From positions 1 to 45,855 of the forward strand of contig NZ_QZWF01000043.1 in assembly GCF_004187715.1 (NCBI RefSeq): a stretch of DNA of 45,855 bases, written 5' to 3'. Shown one piece after another: positions 1 to 8,009 of this stretch (positions within the stretch are counted from its first letter, which is position 1; each line of letters starts with the position of its first letter). Below the pieces are notes generated by a model that saw only the letters and a program-made list of their open reading frames with translations, was not told where the DNA came from and did not search any database. The position numbers and the translations under genes are program-made. The DNA is from Streptomyces sp. F001 (GTDB taxonomy: Bacteria; Actinomycetota; Actinomycetes; Streptomycetales; Streptomycetaceae).

Positions 1-157
1 CCGCGAAGGGGAGGGTGTCGGTGAGCACGACGGCACCAGTGATCACGGCGGCGCCGGTGAGGGCGACGACGAGGGCCGTGCGGCGGGTACGGAGGCCACG
101 ACGGGGGCGCTCCGTCCCAGCCGGTTCGCGCGGGGGGCGGGTGAACGACGCCTTCAC
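1..157 (-). CDS. N-terminus of an exported or membrane protein (cut by window edge)
   Basis: The minus strand from a GTG at 157 reads an N-terminus rich in Arg/Pro (about 28 residues), followed by a hydrophobic segment of about 20 residues (ALVVALTGAAVITGAVVL). This looks like a signal anchor or a long signal peptide after a positively charged head. Only about 52 residues are visible before the window ends, so the family cannot be named. No clear ribosome binding site precedes the GTG, and the start could lie elsewhere. The call rests on codon pattern and the charged-then-hydrophobic layout only. Confidence 0.45.
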   Translation of the reverse strand, partial: MKASFTRPPREPAGTERPRRGLRTRRTALVVALTGAAVITGAVVLTDTLPFA

Positions 158-497
158 CGGAGCACCCCGTGGGTGCCTCGGCTGCCGGCAGTCGCGATCT
201 CCATGGCCGCACTATGCCAGCAAGCATCGCTAAATCCGATTATCTCCTGAGTTCTTCCGTCGAACGCCGCCTGAATTCGCCCCGATTCGCAAGGGCCGCG
301 AAGAGCCCCGTTCGTGTGACGCCATCCGCGTCCGGCAGTCGCGAAACGGAACGCCACCCCACTCACCCCAACAGACCAACAACGCAGCGTAAAGGCCTTG
401 TCCCGACTGGCCCGTCCCCCATTCGGAGTTGCGGCCGCACGAGGGTCATGAGTCGGTAGGAGTCGTGTCCTGCCGGATCTCACCATCAGGAGGAGAC
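158..497. other. Intergenic region, nothing recognised except an RBS
   Basis: About 340 bases between the divergent first gene and the ABM gene. Reading frames here have no ribosome binding sites or recognisable protein. The only clear signal is the AGGAGGAG ribosome binding site just before the ATG at 498. Base composition is lower in GC than the flanking genes, as expected for a divergent promoter region; I cannot fix the promoter boxes. Confidence 0.5.
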
Positions 498-836
498 ATG
501 GGCACCAAGCAGAAGGGCCATTCGGCCGACAAGCTGTCCGTCGTTTTCACCGTCCGAGTGATCGAGGGCGGCGAGCAAGGGTTCCTGGATCTGTACGACA
601 AGATCCGCAAGACCGTGGCCCGCACCCCCGGCCACATCGTCGAGCGGCTGGGAGAACCCGTGGACGACTCCCGTCAGTGGGTGATCACCAGTGAATGGGA
701 GACGCCCGAGGCGTTCTTCGCCTGGCAGCAGAGCGAGGAGCACCGCGAACTGGTCGCTCCGCTGCGCCAGTGGGTCGACTCGACGCAGTCGCTCCGGTTC
801 CGGGTCGTCAAGGAGACCGTGGGGGCGGCGTCATGA
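498..836 (+). CDS. Antibiotic biosynthesis monooxygenase (ABM) domain protein
   Basis: A 112-residue protein whose core (about residues 14-105) has the ferredoxin-like ABM pattern: a first strand (LSVVFTVRVIEGG), an amphipathic helix, then W-x-x-x-S-E-W and a helix with FFAWQQSEEHREL before the last strand. ABM proteins are small dimers that act as cofactor-less monooxygenases or as dimerisation domains, so catalysis is not certain. The start is the ATG after AGGAGGAGAC, an excellent ribosome binding site. It is the first gene of a four-gene operon and its stop overlaps the next start (ATGA), implying translational coupling. Substrate unknown. Confidence 0.8.
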   Translation: MGTKQKGHSADKLSVVFTVRVIEGGEQGFLDLYDKIRKTVARTPGHIVERLGEPVDDSRQWVITSEWETPEAFFAWQQSEEHRELVAPLRQWVDSTQSLRFRVVKETVGAAS

Positions 837-1720
837 CGCGTACGACCAACGGCCCCGTAGCCGTACTCGGACTCGGCGCCATGGGCACCGGCCTGGCCAC
901 CCGCCTCCTCGACCAGGGAGTGCAGGTCCGGGTCTGGAACCGCACCGCGGAGCGGGTCGAACCGCTCGTCAAGGCGGGTGCCTTCGCGGCGGCCCGCCCC
1001 GCTGACGCCGCCGCAGGCACGAGCGCCGTCATCTGCTCCGTCGCCGACGGCGAAGCCCTCGGCACCGTGCTGCGCGGACCGGACGGAGTGCTGGCGGGCG
1101 GGCCCTACCCCGGTGTCCTGATCTGCGCCAGCACCGTCGCTCCCGACGAGGTCGTCCAGATCGCCGGGGACGTCCCCTCCGTTCTGGACGTCGGCATGCT
1201 CGGCAACCGTGACCACGCCCGCGACGGCGAGCTGCGGCTGTTCGTCGGCGGCGAGGAGCGGGTGTTCAACGCCGGCCGCCCGCTGCTGGAGATGCTGGGC
1301 AAGGAGGTCGTCCATCTGGGCGCACTCGGTTCCGGCATGCGGATGAAGCTGCTCCTCAACCTGCTGATGGGCATAGAGGTGCAGGCCCTGGCCGAGGCCA
1401 GCGAGCTGGCGACCGCCTCCGGAATCGACCGGCAGCTGGCCCTCAAGACGATCGCGGGCAGCGGCTTCGCCTCGCCGGTCATGGCGTTCAAGTCCAAGCG
1501 CCTGGCCTCCGGTCGTTTCGACAAGCCGGACTTCCGGCTGCGGCTGATGGCCAAAGACCTCATGCTCGCTTCCAAGCAGGCAGCGGCGGTCGGCCTGAGT
1601 CTGCCGCTGGCGACCGCCGCAGCCGAAACCCACGTCCGCGCCGCCGGGCAAGGGCTGGGTGACGAGGACTGTGCCGCGGTCGTCCGCGCACTCACACCGA
1701 AACCGGGAAGCGATACATGA
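833..1720 (+). CDS. 3-hydroxyisobutyrate dehydrogenase-like NAD(P)-dependent oxidoreductase
   Basis: A 295-residue member of the beta-hydroxyacid dehydrogenase family. The N-terminal Rossmann domain carries GLGAMG at residues 13-18. The substrate loop (CASTVAPDE, about 98-106) and the GSGMRMK segment with the expected catalytic Lys172 lie before an all-helical C-terminal domain. Length is normal for the family, which also contains tartronate semialdehyde reductases and imine reductases; the lysine favours a hydroxyacid dehydrogenase over an imine reductase. It overlaps the previous gene by ATGA and the next one the same way, so it works in the same pathway as the amidohydrolase and P450. Substrate not known. 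Confidence 0.85.
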   Translation: MTRTTNGPVAVLGLGAMGTGLATRLLDQGVQVRVWNRTAERVEPLVKAGAFAAARPADAAAGTSAVICSVADGEALGTVLRGPDGVLAGGPYPGVLICASTVAPDEVVQIAGDVPSVLDVGMLGNRDHARDGELRLFVGGEERVFNAGRPLLEMLGKEVVHLGALGSGMRMKLLLNLLMGIEVQALAEASELATASGIDRQLALKTIAGSGFASPVMAFKSKRLASGRFDKPDFRLRLMAKDLMLASKQAAAVGLSLPLATAAAETHVRAAGQGLGDEDCAAVVRALTPKPGSDT

Positions 1721-2688
1721 TCATCGACATCCACGGGCATCTGTCCCCACCGGAGGCGGCCGAACGCTTCCCCATGCCCCCCAGCCTCACCGACGTCGAC
1801 GGCATGCTCGCCGCTCGCGCCGAGGCCGGGATCGACCTGACCATCATCGGCAGCCCCGTCGGTGCCGGCGCGATGGCGCGGGTCCCGGGCGTGGACAACT
1901 ACGCGCAACCACGCGACCGGCTGCGCGGCTTCCACGCCTGGATGTCAGGCCTGATCGCCAAGTTCCCGGACCAGTTGCGCGGGTACGTGTACGCCAACCC
2001 GTTCGGCGACGACGATCACCTGGAAGGAGTGGCGGAGACCCTGGCGGACCCCGCCTTCGTCGGGCTGATCACCACGTCCAGCGTCCACGGAGAGCTGCTC
2101 GGCTCCCCGCGTGCCGACTCCTTCTTCGCGCTGGCCGCGGAGGCGGGGGTGCCGGTCATGGTGCACGCCCCGGCCGAACCGGTCGGCACGGAACGGGTCG
2201 ACGAGCTCGGTTTCGTCGAGCAGATCGGCCGGTTCGGCGACGTCACCATCGGCATGGCCATGATCGCGTTCGCGGGATGGCTGGAGAAGTACCCCGATCT
2301 GCGGCTGATCGGCGCAACCGGCGGCGGCGCGATGGCGCTGCTGCCGGAGCGACTGCAGACGGCGGCGCGCCCCCGGCACTGGGCCGGGGGCGCACCGCCC
2401 CCCGGCCGGGCCGCGGCGCCGGCCACCGCCCCGCCGGCTGCCGACCCGGCCGCGGCGCTGAAACGCATGTACGTCGACACCAGCCCGTTCAGCCCGGCGC
2501 ACCTGAGCCTCAACGCGGAGGTGCTGGGGCCCGAACGGATGCTGTTCGGCACCGACTCACCGCCGATGGCGGCGCCGCTGGAGGACTTCATCCGCATGAT
2601 CGAGAAGCTGCCGGTCGACAAGGTGTCCCAGCAGCGCATCCTCGGCGGCAACGCCGAGGCCGTCTTCGACCTGAGGAGTCGTCCGTGA
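1717..2688 (+). CDS. ACMSD-like metal-dependent amidohydrolase
   Basis: A 323-residue TIM-barrel hydrolase or decarboxylase of the amidohydrolase-2 (ACMSD) family. Metal-binding motifs are visible: HxH at residues 6-8 (IDIHGHLS), a barrel histidine at 150 (VMVHAPAEP), the late aspartate 280 (FGTDSPP), and the family's C-terminal GGNAEAVF. An Ala/Pro/Gly-rich insertion at about 222-247 is longer than in typical relatives. Members decarboxylate aromatic or muconate-like acids or hydrolyse C-N/C-O bonds; which applies here cannot be told. Start and stop overlap both neighbours (ATGA before, GTGA after), so it belongs to the same operon. Confidence 0.85.
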   Translation: MIIDIHGHLSPPEAAERFPMPPSLTDVDGMLAARAEAGIDLTIIGSPVGAGAMARVPGVDNYAQPRDRLRGFHAWMSGLIAKFPDQLRGYVYANPFGDDDHLEGVAETLADPAFVGLITTSSVHGELLGSPRADSFFALAAEAGVPVMVHAPAEPVGTERVDELGFVEQIGRFGDVTIGMAMIAFAGWLEKYPDLRLIGATGGGAMALLPERLQTAARPRHWAGGAPPPGRAAAPATAPPAADPAAALKRMYVDTSPFSPAHLSLNAEVLGPERMLFGTDSPPMAAPLEDFIRMIEKLPVDKVSQQRILGGNAEAVFDLRSRP

Positions 2689-3926
2689 TCACCACGCAAG
2701 ACGCCGTCACCGCGGCCGAGCGGTGCACCCCGGAGTACCGGCGCAACCCGCACGCGGTGTACGCCCTGCTCCGGGAAGCGGCGCCGGTCTGCCCCATGAA
2801 ACCGCCGCACGGCAACGAGACGTACCTGATCACACGGTACGAGGACGCACGGGCCGCCCTGTCGGACCCGCGGTTGAGCAAGGACATGTACGGGGCCATG
2901 GACGCCTACCGGAGCATCTTCGGTGACTCGTCCGTGGCGCTGGACGACAACATGCTCAACTCCGACCCGCCCAAGCACACCCGGCTGCGCAAGCTGGTCA
3001 ACTCCGCGTTCACCCCACGGCGCGTGGAGGCGCTGCGGCCGCAGATCCAGGACATCGTCGAGAGCCTGCTCGACGAGTGCCCGACCAGGGAGCCCTTCGA
3101 CCTGCTGCCCGCCTTCGCGTTCCCGCTGCCGATCATCGTGATCTGCGAACTGCTCGGGGTGCCGGCGCAGGAGCGGTCGCTGATGCAGCACCTGTCCACC
3201 ACCGTGGCGCAGACCGGTTTCAGCGAGGAGTCCAAGCAGGCCCAGCAGAAGGCCGAGGAGGATCTGCACGCGTACTTCACGGACCTCATCGCGGCAAAGC
3301 GCAGCCACCCGGGTGACGATCTGCTGAGCGCGCTCACCGCAGTCCAGGACAACGACGGTGGGCTCACCGAGAACGAGCTGGTCTCCACGGCGTTCCTGCT
3401 GATGTTCGCGGGCCACAAGACGACCGCGTACCTCATCGGCAATGCCGTCCACCACCTGCTGTCCCATCCCGCACAGCTCCGCGCCGTGCAGGAGAACCCG
3501 GAACTGGTCGGCCCGGCGGTCGAGGAACTGGTGCGCTACGACGGCTCCGTGGAGACCTCGACGTTCCGCTACGCGACCGAGGACGTGGAGTACGGCGGGA
3601 CGCGGATCCCGAAGGGCGCCCTGGTCCAGGTCGCGCTCAGTTCGGCCAACCGCGACCCGCAGAAGTTCGACGCCCCGGACGAGCTCGATGTGCTGCGGCC
3701 GGGGAACGCGCAGAACGCCCATCTGGGGTTCGGGCACGGCAGCCACTACTGCCTGGGAGCCCCGCTGGCCCGGCTGGAGATGCAGCTGGCTCTCACCGGC
3801 CTGTTCGGCCGGTTCCCGAGGATGACGCCGGCCGGCCCCGCGGACGAGGCGAAGTGGATGGAGGTTCCCTTCCCGGCCTTCCGCGGCCTCGCGGAGCTGC
3901 CGGTCGTGCTCGACCCTGCCGGGTGA
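2685..3926 (+). CDS. Cytochrome P450 with unusual I-helix (AGHKTT)
   Basis: A 413-residue soluble bacterial class I P450. The start is the GTG overlapping the upstream stop (GTGA), preceded by GAGGAG. Visible landmarks are the I-helix AGHKTT at 242-247, ELVR (the ExxR salt bridge) at 281-284, and the heme loop FGHGSHYCLG at 349-358 with Cys356 as iron ligand. The I-helix normally reads AG(H/x)(E/D)TT; here the conserved acid is Lys245, which could alter proton delivery to bound oxygen. No ferredoxin or reductase gene is adjacent. It is the last gene of the operon and is followed by a strong hairpin. Confidence 0.93.
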   Translation: MITTQDAVTAAERCTPEYRRNPHAVYALLREAAPVCPMKPPHGNETYLITRYEDARAALSDPRLSKDMYGAMDAYRSIFGDSSVALDDNMLNSDPPKHTRLRKLVNSAFTPRRVEALRPQIQDIVESLLDECPTREPFDLLPAFAFPLPIIVICELLGVPAQERSLMQHLSTTVAQTGFSEESKQAQQKAEEDLHAYFTDLIAAKRSHPGDDLLSALTAVQDNDGGLTENELVSTAFLLMFAGHKTTAYLIGNAVHHLLSHPAQLRAVQENPELVGPAVEELVRYDGSVETSTFRYATEDVEYGGTRIPKGALVQVALSSANRDPQKFDAPDELDVLRPGNAQNAHLGFGHGSHYCLGAPLARLEMQLALTGLFGRFPRMTPAGPADEAKWMEVPFPAFRGLAELPVVLDPAG

Positions 3927-3952
3927 CCGACAGACCGATCCGCTCACAGCCA

Positions 3953-3990
3953 CGCCGAACGGGCCCCTCCACCGAGGGGCCCGTTCGGCG
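3953..3990 (+). terminator. Strong intrinsic terminator after the P450 operon
   Basis: A perfect inverted repeat with a 17-bp stem (3953-3969 and 3974-3990) and a 4-base loop, 26 bases after the P450 stop. The stem is GC-rich and is followed by TTCTCGG rather than a long T tract, as is usual in Streptomyces. Confidence 0.85.
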
Positions 3991-4418
3991 TTCTCGGAAA
4001 TGGTTGCAGCGGCTTGCAGTGACATCCGTCACGCGGACTTCGCGCGTCAACGTGGTGCGGTAGTACAAGGCGGCCGGGCGATATAGGGGGACTTGCCGCC
4101 CGGAAGCAGACATACGGCGCACCTGAGCCGATGGCGTGAAGGTGACCCGCTTCCTCCACACTGCCGTCCCCTCATGTACGGCTTCCTGACGGAGTGCCAG
4201 ACCTTGCCGTGCTCCGGTGGGCCGGTTCAGCACACCCCTGCGCTCGTTTCAAGGGCCTTCGGCGACTACGACGCCAGGTAGTAGCGGCGCTCGTTGCCCC
4301 TCCTTCACTCGGGTTTTAACAATGACGGCCCCAGAAGGCGTCACCGCAGGTCAGGCACAGCGTCCGAGCACAGCTGACCCCACCGGAGGCACCCCCGCGA
4401 CGACCGAGCGAGGTCCAC
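3991..4418. other. Intergenic region upstream of the CAP-domain gene
   Basis: About 430 bases with no convincing gene. It holds short inverted repeats, for example GGTCAG and CTGACC about 20 bases apart near 4350-4380, in what is probably the leader of the secreted CAP-domain gene. I looked for a c-di-AMP (ydaO-type) riboswitch because such elements precede cell-wall enzyme genes in actinomycetes, but could not match its conserved blocks. Confidence 0.4.
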
Positions 4419-5132
4419 ATGAGGAAGCACCGCAGGAAGACGCGCCACCGGCACATAGCCATCGCTGCCGTCGCACTGAGCGCGCTGGCCGTACCGTCCG
4501 CCGCCATGGCCTGTCTGAACGATGAGGGCGCCGAGGGCGCCGAGTCCTACGGTCAGTGGGAGAACTGGAAGAACGCGGCCTCGCAGGAGCGGTGGCAGGG
4601 CCGCGAGTGGACCTCGCGGCCCGCGGCGCCTGCTTCGCAGGCACCTACCGCGCCGAGCTCGCAGGTACCCACCCCGCCGACCTCGACGGAAGCCTCGGAG
4701 CCAAAGACGTCCACCTCCGCGTCTCCGAGCACCACCGACGCGGCGGCCCCGGCGTCCGGTGCCGTGGCTCGCGTCGTGTCCCTGGTCAACAGCGAGCGCA
4801 GCAAGGCCGGTTGCTCGCCGGTGACCGTGAACGCGAAGCTCACGAAGGCCGCCCAGGACCACAGCGCGGACATGGCGAGCCACAAGAACATGTCGCACAC
4901 GGGCTCCGACGGTTCCGACCCGGGCGAACGGATCACGCGCGCCGGCTACAACTGGAGGACCTACGGCGAGAACGTCGCCTACGGCTACTCCAGCCCCGAG
5001 CAGGTCATGGCGGGCTGGATGTCCAGCCCCGGCCACAAGCGCAACATCCTGAACTGCGGTTTCAAGGAGATCGGAGTCGGTCTCGCCCAGCCCGGCAACT
5101 ACTGGACGCAGAACTTCGGCACGGCCCGCTGA
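4419..5132 (+). CDS. Secreted CAP (SCP/PR-1) domain protein
   Basis: A 237-residue exported protein. Residues 1-31 form a signal peptide with an Arg/His-rich head, a hydrophobic core (IAIAAVALSALAV) and a likely cut after AMA. A low-complexity Ser/Thr/Pro/Ala linker runs to about residue 110. The CAP domain fills the C-terminus: VVSLVNSERSKAGC, ...AQDHSADMASHKNMSHTGSDGSDPGERI..., GENVAYGY, VMAGWMSSPGHKRNILN and IGVGLA are the typical blocks, with the usual His and Glu cluster. CAP proteins act outside the cell; their bacterial biochemical role is often unclear. The ribosome binding site is GAGCGAGG before the ATG. It converges with the phosphatase gene. Confidence 0.9.
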   Translation: MRKHRRKTRHRHIAIAAVALSALAVPSAAMACLNDEGAEGAESYGQWENWKNAASQERWQGREWTSRPAAPASQAPTAPSSQVPTPPTSTEASEPKTSTSASPSTTDAAAPASGAVARVVSLVNSERSKAGCSPVTVNAKLTKAAQDHSADMASHKNMSHTGSDGSDPGERITRAGYNWRTYGENVAYGYSSPEQVMAGWMSSPGHKRNILNCGFKEIGVGLAQPGNYWTQNFGTAR

Positions 5133-6577
5133 CCGCTCGACCGGAGCCACTGCCGGTTCCATGCGCCCGCCCCGGGGCCAGTCCCGGGGCGGGCGCATGG
5201 AACCGGCAGCGAACCCGTCCCGGCAGCGGCCATGGGCCACTTCCGGCGAGCAGGGGGAGGCGGGGTGGTCCCGGGAGCCGGTGCTTCGTCTGTGCCGCGG
5301 TCTGTGTCGTGGTGGAAGCCGTTGGTGTGGATCATGTGCCTGAGGTGGTGGACCGGCCTGAGTATGGGCGCGCGTTGGATCACCACCATGGCGACGTCGT
5401 CGCCCGGGAGACCACCGACATGAGCCATGAGGTCCTCGTGGATGTGGTGCAGCAGGGCTTCGGGACCGCTCCCGGTCCACCGGGCGACGCGTTCGGTCAG
5501 CGGATAGAAGGACCCGTCGGCGTCTCTGGCCTCGATCACGCCGTCGGTGTAGAGCAGCAGCGTGTCGTCGTCCTCCAAGGTGAACGGGTCGGGTGTGAAG
5601 CCGGTCCTGGGTAGCTCGCACATGCCCAGCGGGGGCTCGGGGTGGCGGGCGTACAGGGTGGTCACCTGGTCCCCGCACAGCAGCAGGGGCGGAGGGTGCC
5701 CGCAGTTGATCATCTGGGCCAGGGAGCCCTCGTCGGGAATGTCGAGTATCAGCGCGGTGACGAAGCGCTCCTGCAACTCGTCGACGGCCTCGGCGTGAGG
5801 GGCGTGCTCGGACAGATGCCGGCGGATGCTGCCTTCCAGGGCGCTTGGGAGGTCGACCGGATTGCAGCACCGGTGACCGGCCTCCCGGAAGGCGCCCATC
5901 AGAAGTGAGGCCTCGTTGATGGAGGGCAGACCTTTGCCCCGGACGTCACCGATGATCAGTCGGGTGCTGTCCGCGGTGCGCGTCGCCGCGTAGAGGTCGC
6001 CGCCGATCTGCGCCTCGTCCTCGGCGGCCAGGTACAGCGAGGCCATCCGCAGCGGGCCCATTCTGTGCGGCAGCGGCCGTAGAACCACCCGCTGTGCAGC
6101 TTCGGAGACAGACCGCACCCGGGCCAACTGACGCACGCGCCGCTCGCGTTGCCGACAGAAAATCACCACCAGGAGCGAGATGACCGCCAGGGCGGCGATC
6201 TGCACCTGGTGATTGGGGGTGAACCCGCCACGCAGCACGGCGATGACGGTCTGGGCGGTCACGGCCAGTGCGCCGATGAACGCGGTGAGTCGGGAACCGG
6301 CGAACGACGGGGTGATGGCGGGTGCCACGACCAGAAGGGGCCCGAGATGGATGTGGCGCGGAGCCATGACGTCCACAACCGTGATCACGACGATCAGCGC
6401 AAGGGGAATCGTCACCAGCGCGTGGCCCGGTTGCCATGGCCGCCACAGATCCGCAAGGCGCCGCCGCAAACCCATACCTACAGTCTGCTCTCCTGCCGCG
6501 GCGAAGCAGTCCGCAGCATGCCCCGGGGCTCGGGGCTCGGGGCGCAACCTGAGGCAGGGGCTTTGGACCCCGACCAT
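5099..6577 (-). CDS. Membrane-anchored PP2C/SpoIIE-type serine phosphatase
   Basis: A 492-residue protein. About four hydrophobic segments lie between residues 53 and 140, followed by a short basic linker and a PPM/SpoIIE phosphatase domain (about 165-402). Metal-binding motifs are IGGDLY (191-196), GDVRGKG (210-216), YTDGVIEARD and the closing GDDVAMVVIQ. This class dephosphorylates anti-sigma-factor antagonists and controls sigma factors from the membrane. Two starts are possible: ATG 6577 (AGGAGA, good spacing, used here) and ATG 6475 (GGAGAG). The normal domain ends near residue 402, yet the frame stays open for about 90 more residues, through the convergent terminator hairpin and into the end of the CAP gene, so the original stop was probably lost. 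Confidence 0.85.
   Translation of the reverse strand: MVGVQSPCLRLRPEPRAPGHAADCFAAAGEQTVGMGLRRRLADLWRPWQPGHALVTIPLALIVVITVVDVMAPRHIHLGPLLVVAPAITPSFAGSRLTAFIGALAVTAQTVIAVLRGGFTPNHQVQIAALAVISLLVVIFCRQRERRVRQLARVRSVSEAAQRVVLRPLPHRMGPLRMASLYLAAEDEAQIGGDLYAATRTADSTRLIIGDVRGKGLPSINEASLLMGAFREAGHRCCNPVDLPSALEGSIRRHLSEHAPHAEAVDELQERFVTALILDIPDEGSLAQMINCGHPPPLLLCGDQVTTLYARHPEPPLGMCELPRTGFTPDPFTLEDDDTLLLYTDGVIEARDADGSFYPLTERVARWTGSGPEALLHHIHEDLMAHVGGLPGDDVAMVVIQRAPILRPVHHLRHMIHTNGFHHDTDRGTDEAPAPGTTPPPPARRKWPMAAAGTGSLPVPCARPGTGPGAGAWNRQWLRSSGQRAVPKFCVQ
5150..5209. terminator. Bidirectional terminator hairpin (27-bp perfect stem)
   Basis: Arms 5150-5176 and 5183-5209 are perfect reverse complements with a 6-base loop. 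The hairpin sits 18 bases after the CAP-domain stop and suits termination from both directions. It also lies inside the overlong reading frame of the minus-strand phosphatase, which is odd for that gene. Confidence 0.85.
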
Positions 6578-6654
6578 CTCGAGTCTCCTGTCAATTCCGT
6601 CCGCCCCCGTTCGTCGGTGGGGTGCAGGAAGCTCGTGAGGTACTGGGAGGCACC

Positions 6655-6760
6655 ATGAAGTACATGCTGCTCGTCTGCGGCGACGAGACCGCCGACGCTT
6701 CGGGCGTGCCCCGTCGAACCCTGGGCCGAGGAACTCGGCACCGAACGCGGCGTACGGCTC
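6655..6760 (+). pseudogene. YCII/DGPF-domain protein remnant
   Basis: A good ribosome binding site (GGGAGG) and an ATG begin MKYMLLVCGDE, the classic start of a YCII-related (DGPF) protein. After about 18 residues the match jumps to another frame, where VEPWAEELGTERGVRL continues the same family at its usual second block. The rest of the roughly 110-120-residue family is missing and the sequence runs directly into an MFS fragment. It is a frameshifted, truncated remnant. Confidence 0.65.
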
Positions 6761-7082
6761 CCGTTCCTACGACCCCATCGGTGCGCTCACCGCCGGCGCC
6801 GCACTCGTCATCTGCGTATACGCCCTCGTCGAGGCCCGGTCCACAGCCCCCTTCGTACCGCTGCGGCTGCTGCGTTCACCCTCGGTGAGCGGCAGCAACC
6901 TGGTGTTCCTGTTCGGCAGCTGCGCCTTCAGGATGTCGTACGCCCTGTCCCGGTACGGCCAGGTCGTGCTCGGCCTCTCGCCGCTGCGCTTCGGCCTCTA
7001 CAACGTCGTGCTGCGCCGGTCCGGGCCGACGGTGCGGACCGAGCGGAGTTCGGATGTCACGGTGCGTCAAGTGCGTTCTTGA
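6756..7082 (+). pseudogene. MFS (EmrB/QacA-like) transporter fragment
   Basis: In the third frame, starting at the end of the YCII remnant, the sequence reads a hydrophobic segment (ALTAGAALVICVYALVEA), then the family signature FVPLRLLRSPSVSGSNLV, a second hydrophobic segment, and QVVLGLSPLRFGLYNVV. These blocks match 14-helix drug/proton antiporters around helices 8-10, with internal deletions. No start, N-terminal half or C-terminus is present. It fused to the YCII remnant through deletion. Confidence 0.65.
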
Positions 7083-7383
7083 TCACCTTCACCCGCCGCG
7101 CGCGCAGGGGGCCGCGGCGGGTGGTGCTGAACTTGCGGGGTGTCGGCCGGACCCGCCGTCCGGCAACTCCCGGTCCCCGGCCGCCGACCCGTACCCAGGC
7201 GGCGGAACTCCCGCAGGTCGCCCGTACTTGCGGGGAGGGAGGGCGCAGTGACCTGCAAGGCGATCCCGAGGTCCGCCCGACCGTCAAACGCAGCCTTGCC
7301 CGACCCCGGGGCGGGGCGGCGCCGCACATGCCGCTGGGATTCTCGTCCAATCCGACCACGGACAGGGCGCCTTGGAGGAGTCA

Positions 7384-7533
7384 ATGGCCGCCGATCTCGA
7401 GGACGCGGCCTCCCGCATGTGCCTGAGAGGCCAACTCGACTGTCTTGTACAGGAATGGAAAGACGTCCTGACCATTCCCGGTGCGGACCTGTGCATGGTC
7501 AGCACATGGCAGCAGCCGCAAGCAGTGACGTGA
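7384..7533 (+). CDS. Possible small protein (49 aa)
   Basis: An ATG preceded by GGAGGAG at ideal spacing opens a 49-residue frame beginning MAADLEDAASRMCLRGQLDC and ending WQQPQAVT. It is acidic, helical-looking in the first half, and has three cysteines. I do not recognise the family. The strong ribosome binding site in otherwise decayed DNA is the main support; it may instead be the start of a truncated gene. Confidence 0.4.
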   Translation: MAADLEDAASRMCLRGQLDCLVQEWKDVLTIPGADLCMVSTWQQPQAVT

Positions 7534-8009
7534 GGGAGCTCGGCCTTCTCCGCGTCGTCGGCATACGCGGCCATTTCGGCGTGGTAGGGCGTATCCGTCG
7601 CTGGTGACGTCGTGCAGTGTGTGCGGCGCGGGCCTGCGGACGACGGCCTGTCACACTCCCGGATCGGCATCGGCGTCCAGGCCGCTATGCTGTCAATTCT
7701 GCCGGTATCAATGGATTTGCTCGTTTCGAGATGCCGCATCACGGGTGCGGAGCTAGGGTCTAAAAGTGAGAGCCGCATCCCGGGGCACGCCCCCGGTCGG
7801 CGAGGTACCTGCACAGTGAGGACCGCGACCGTAGCGCCGCCCCGCGCAACATTGCGCGGCTGGCAAGTGGCGTCGGCGGCCGATAGGTGCTTCTCATAGT
7901 CATGCGGCGACGCCTAATGACCGCGCCCCGCACGCTCCGTTTATTGCGGCCGCGGCCATCCATCTCGTGCGCGAGAGTCGCGCGAGACGATGGAAGGAAA
8001 GGTATAGCC
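7534..8009. other. Intergenic region before the D/H/N-repeat protein gene
   Basis: About 480 bases without a recognisable gene. One compact inverted repeat, CCGCGCAA/TTGCGCGG at 7842-7859, lies about 150 bases upstream of the next start and could be a leader hairpin or operator. Open frames on either strand lack ribosome binding sites and family features. Confidence 0.4.

Noticed and set aside
1659..3926. 755-codon plus-strand open frame that begins inside the dehydrogenase gene
   Set aside because: Only its second part, from GTG 2685, is real (P450). The upstream part is an Arg-rich shadow of the amidohydrolase frame.
2016..4025. 669-codon open frame on the minus strand antisense to the amidohydrolase/P450 genes
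   Set aside because: It is a high-GC shadow of real plus-strand genes: low-complexity Arg/Gly/Val-rich translation, no family motif, no ribosome binding site.
4300..4418. Possible c-di-AMP riboswitch before the CAP-domain gene
   Set aside because: The location would fit, but conserved blocks of the ydaO class could not be matched by eye. A covariance-model scan of 4090-4420 would decide it.
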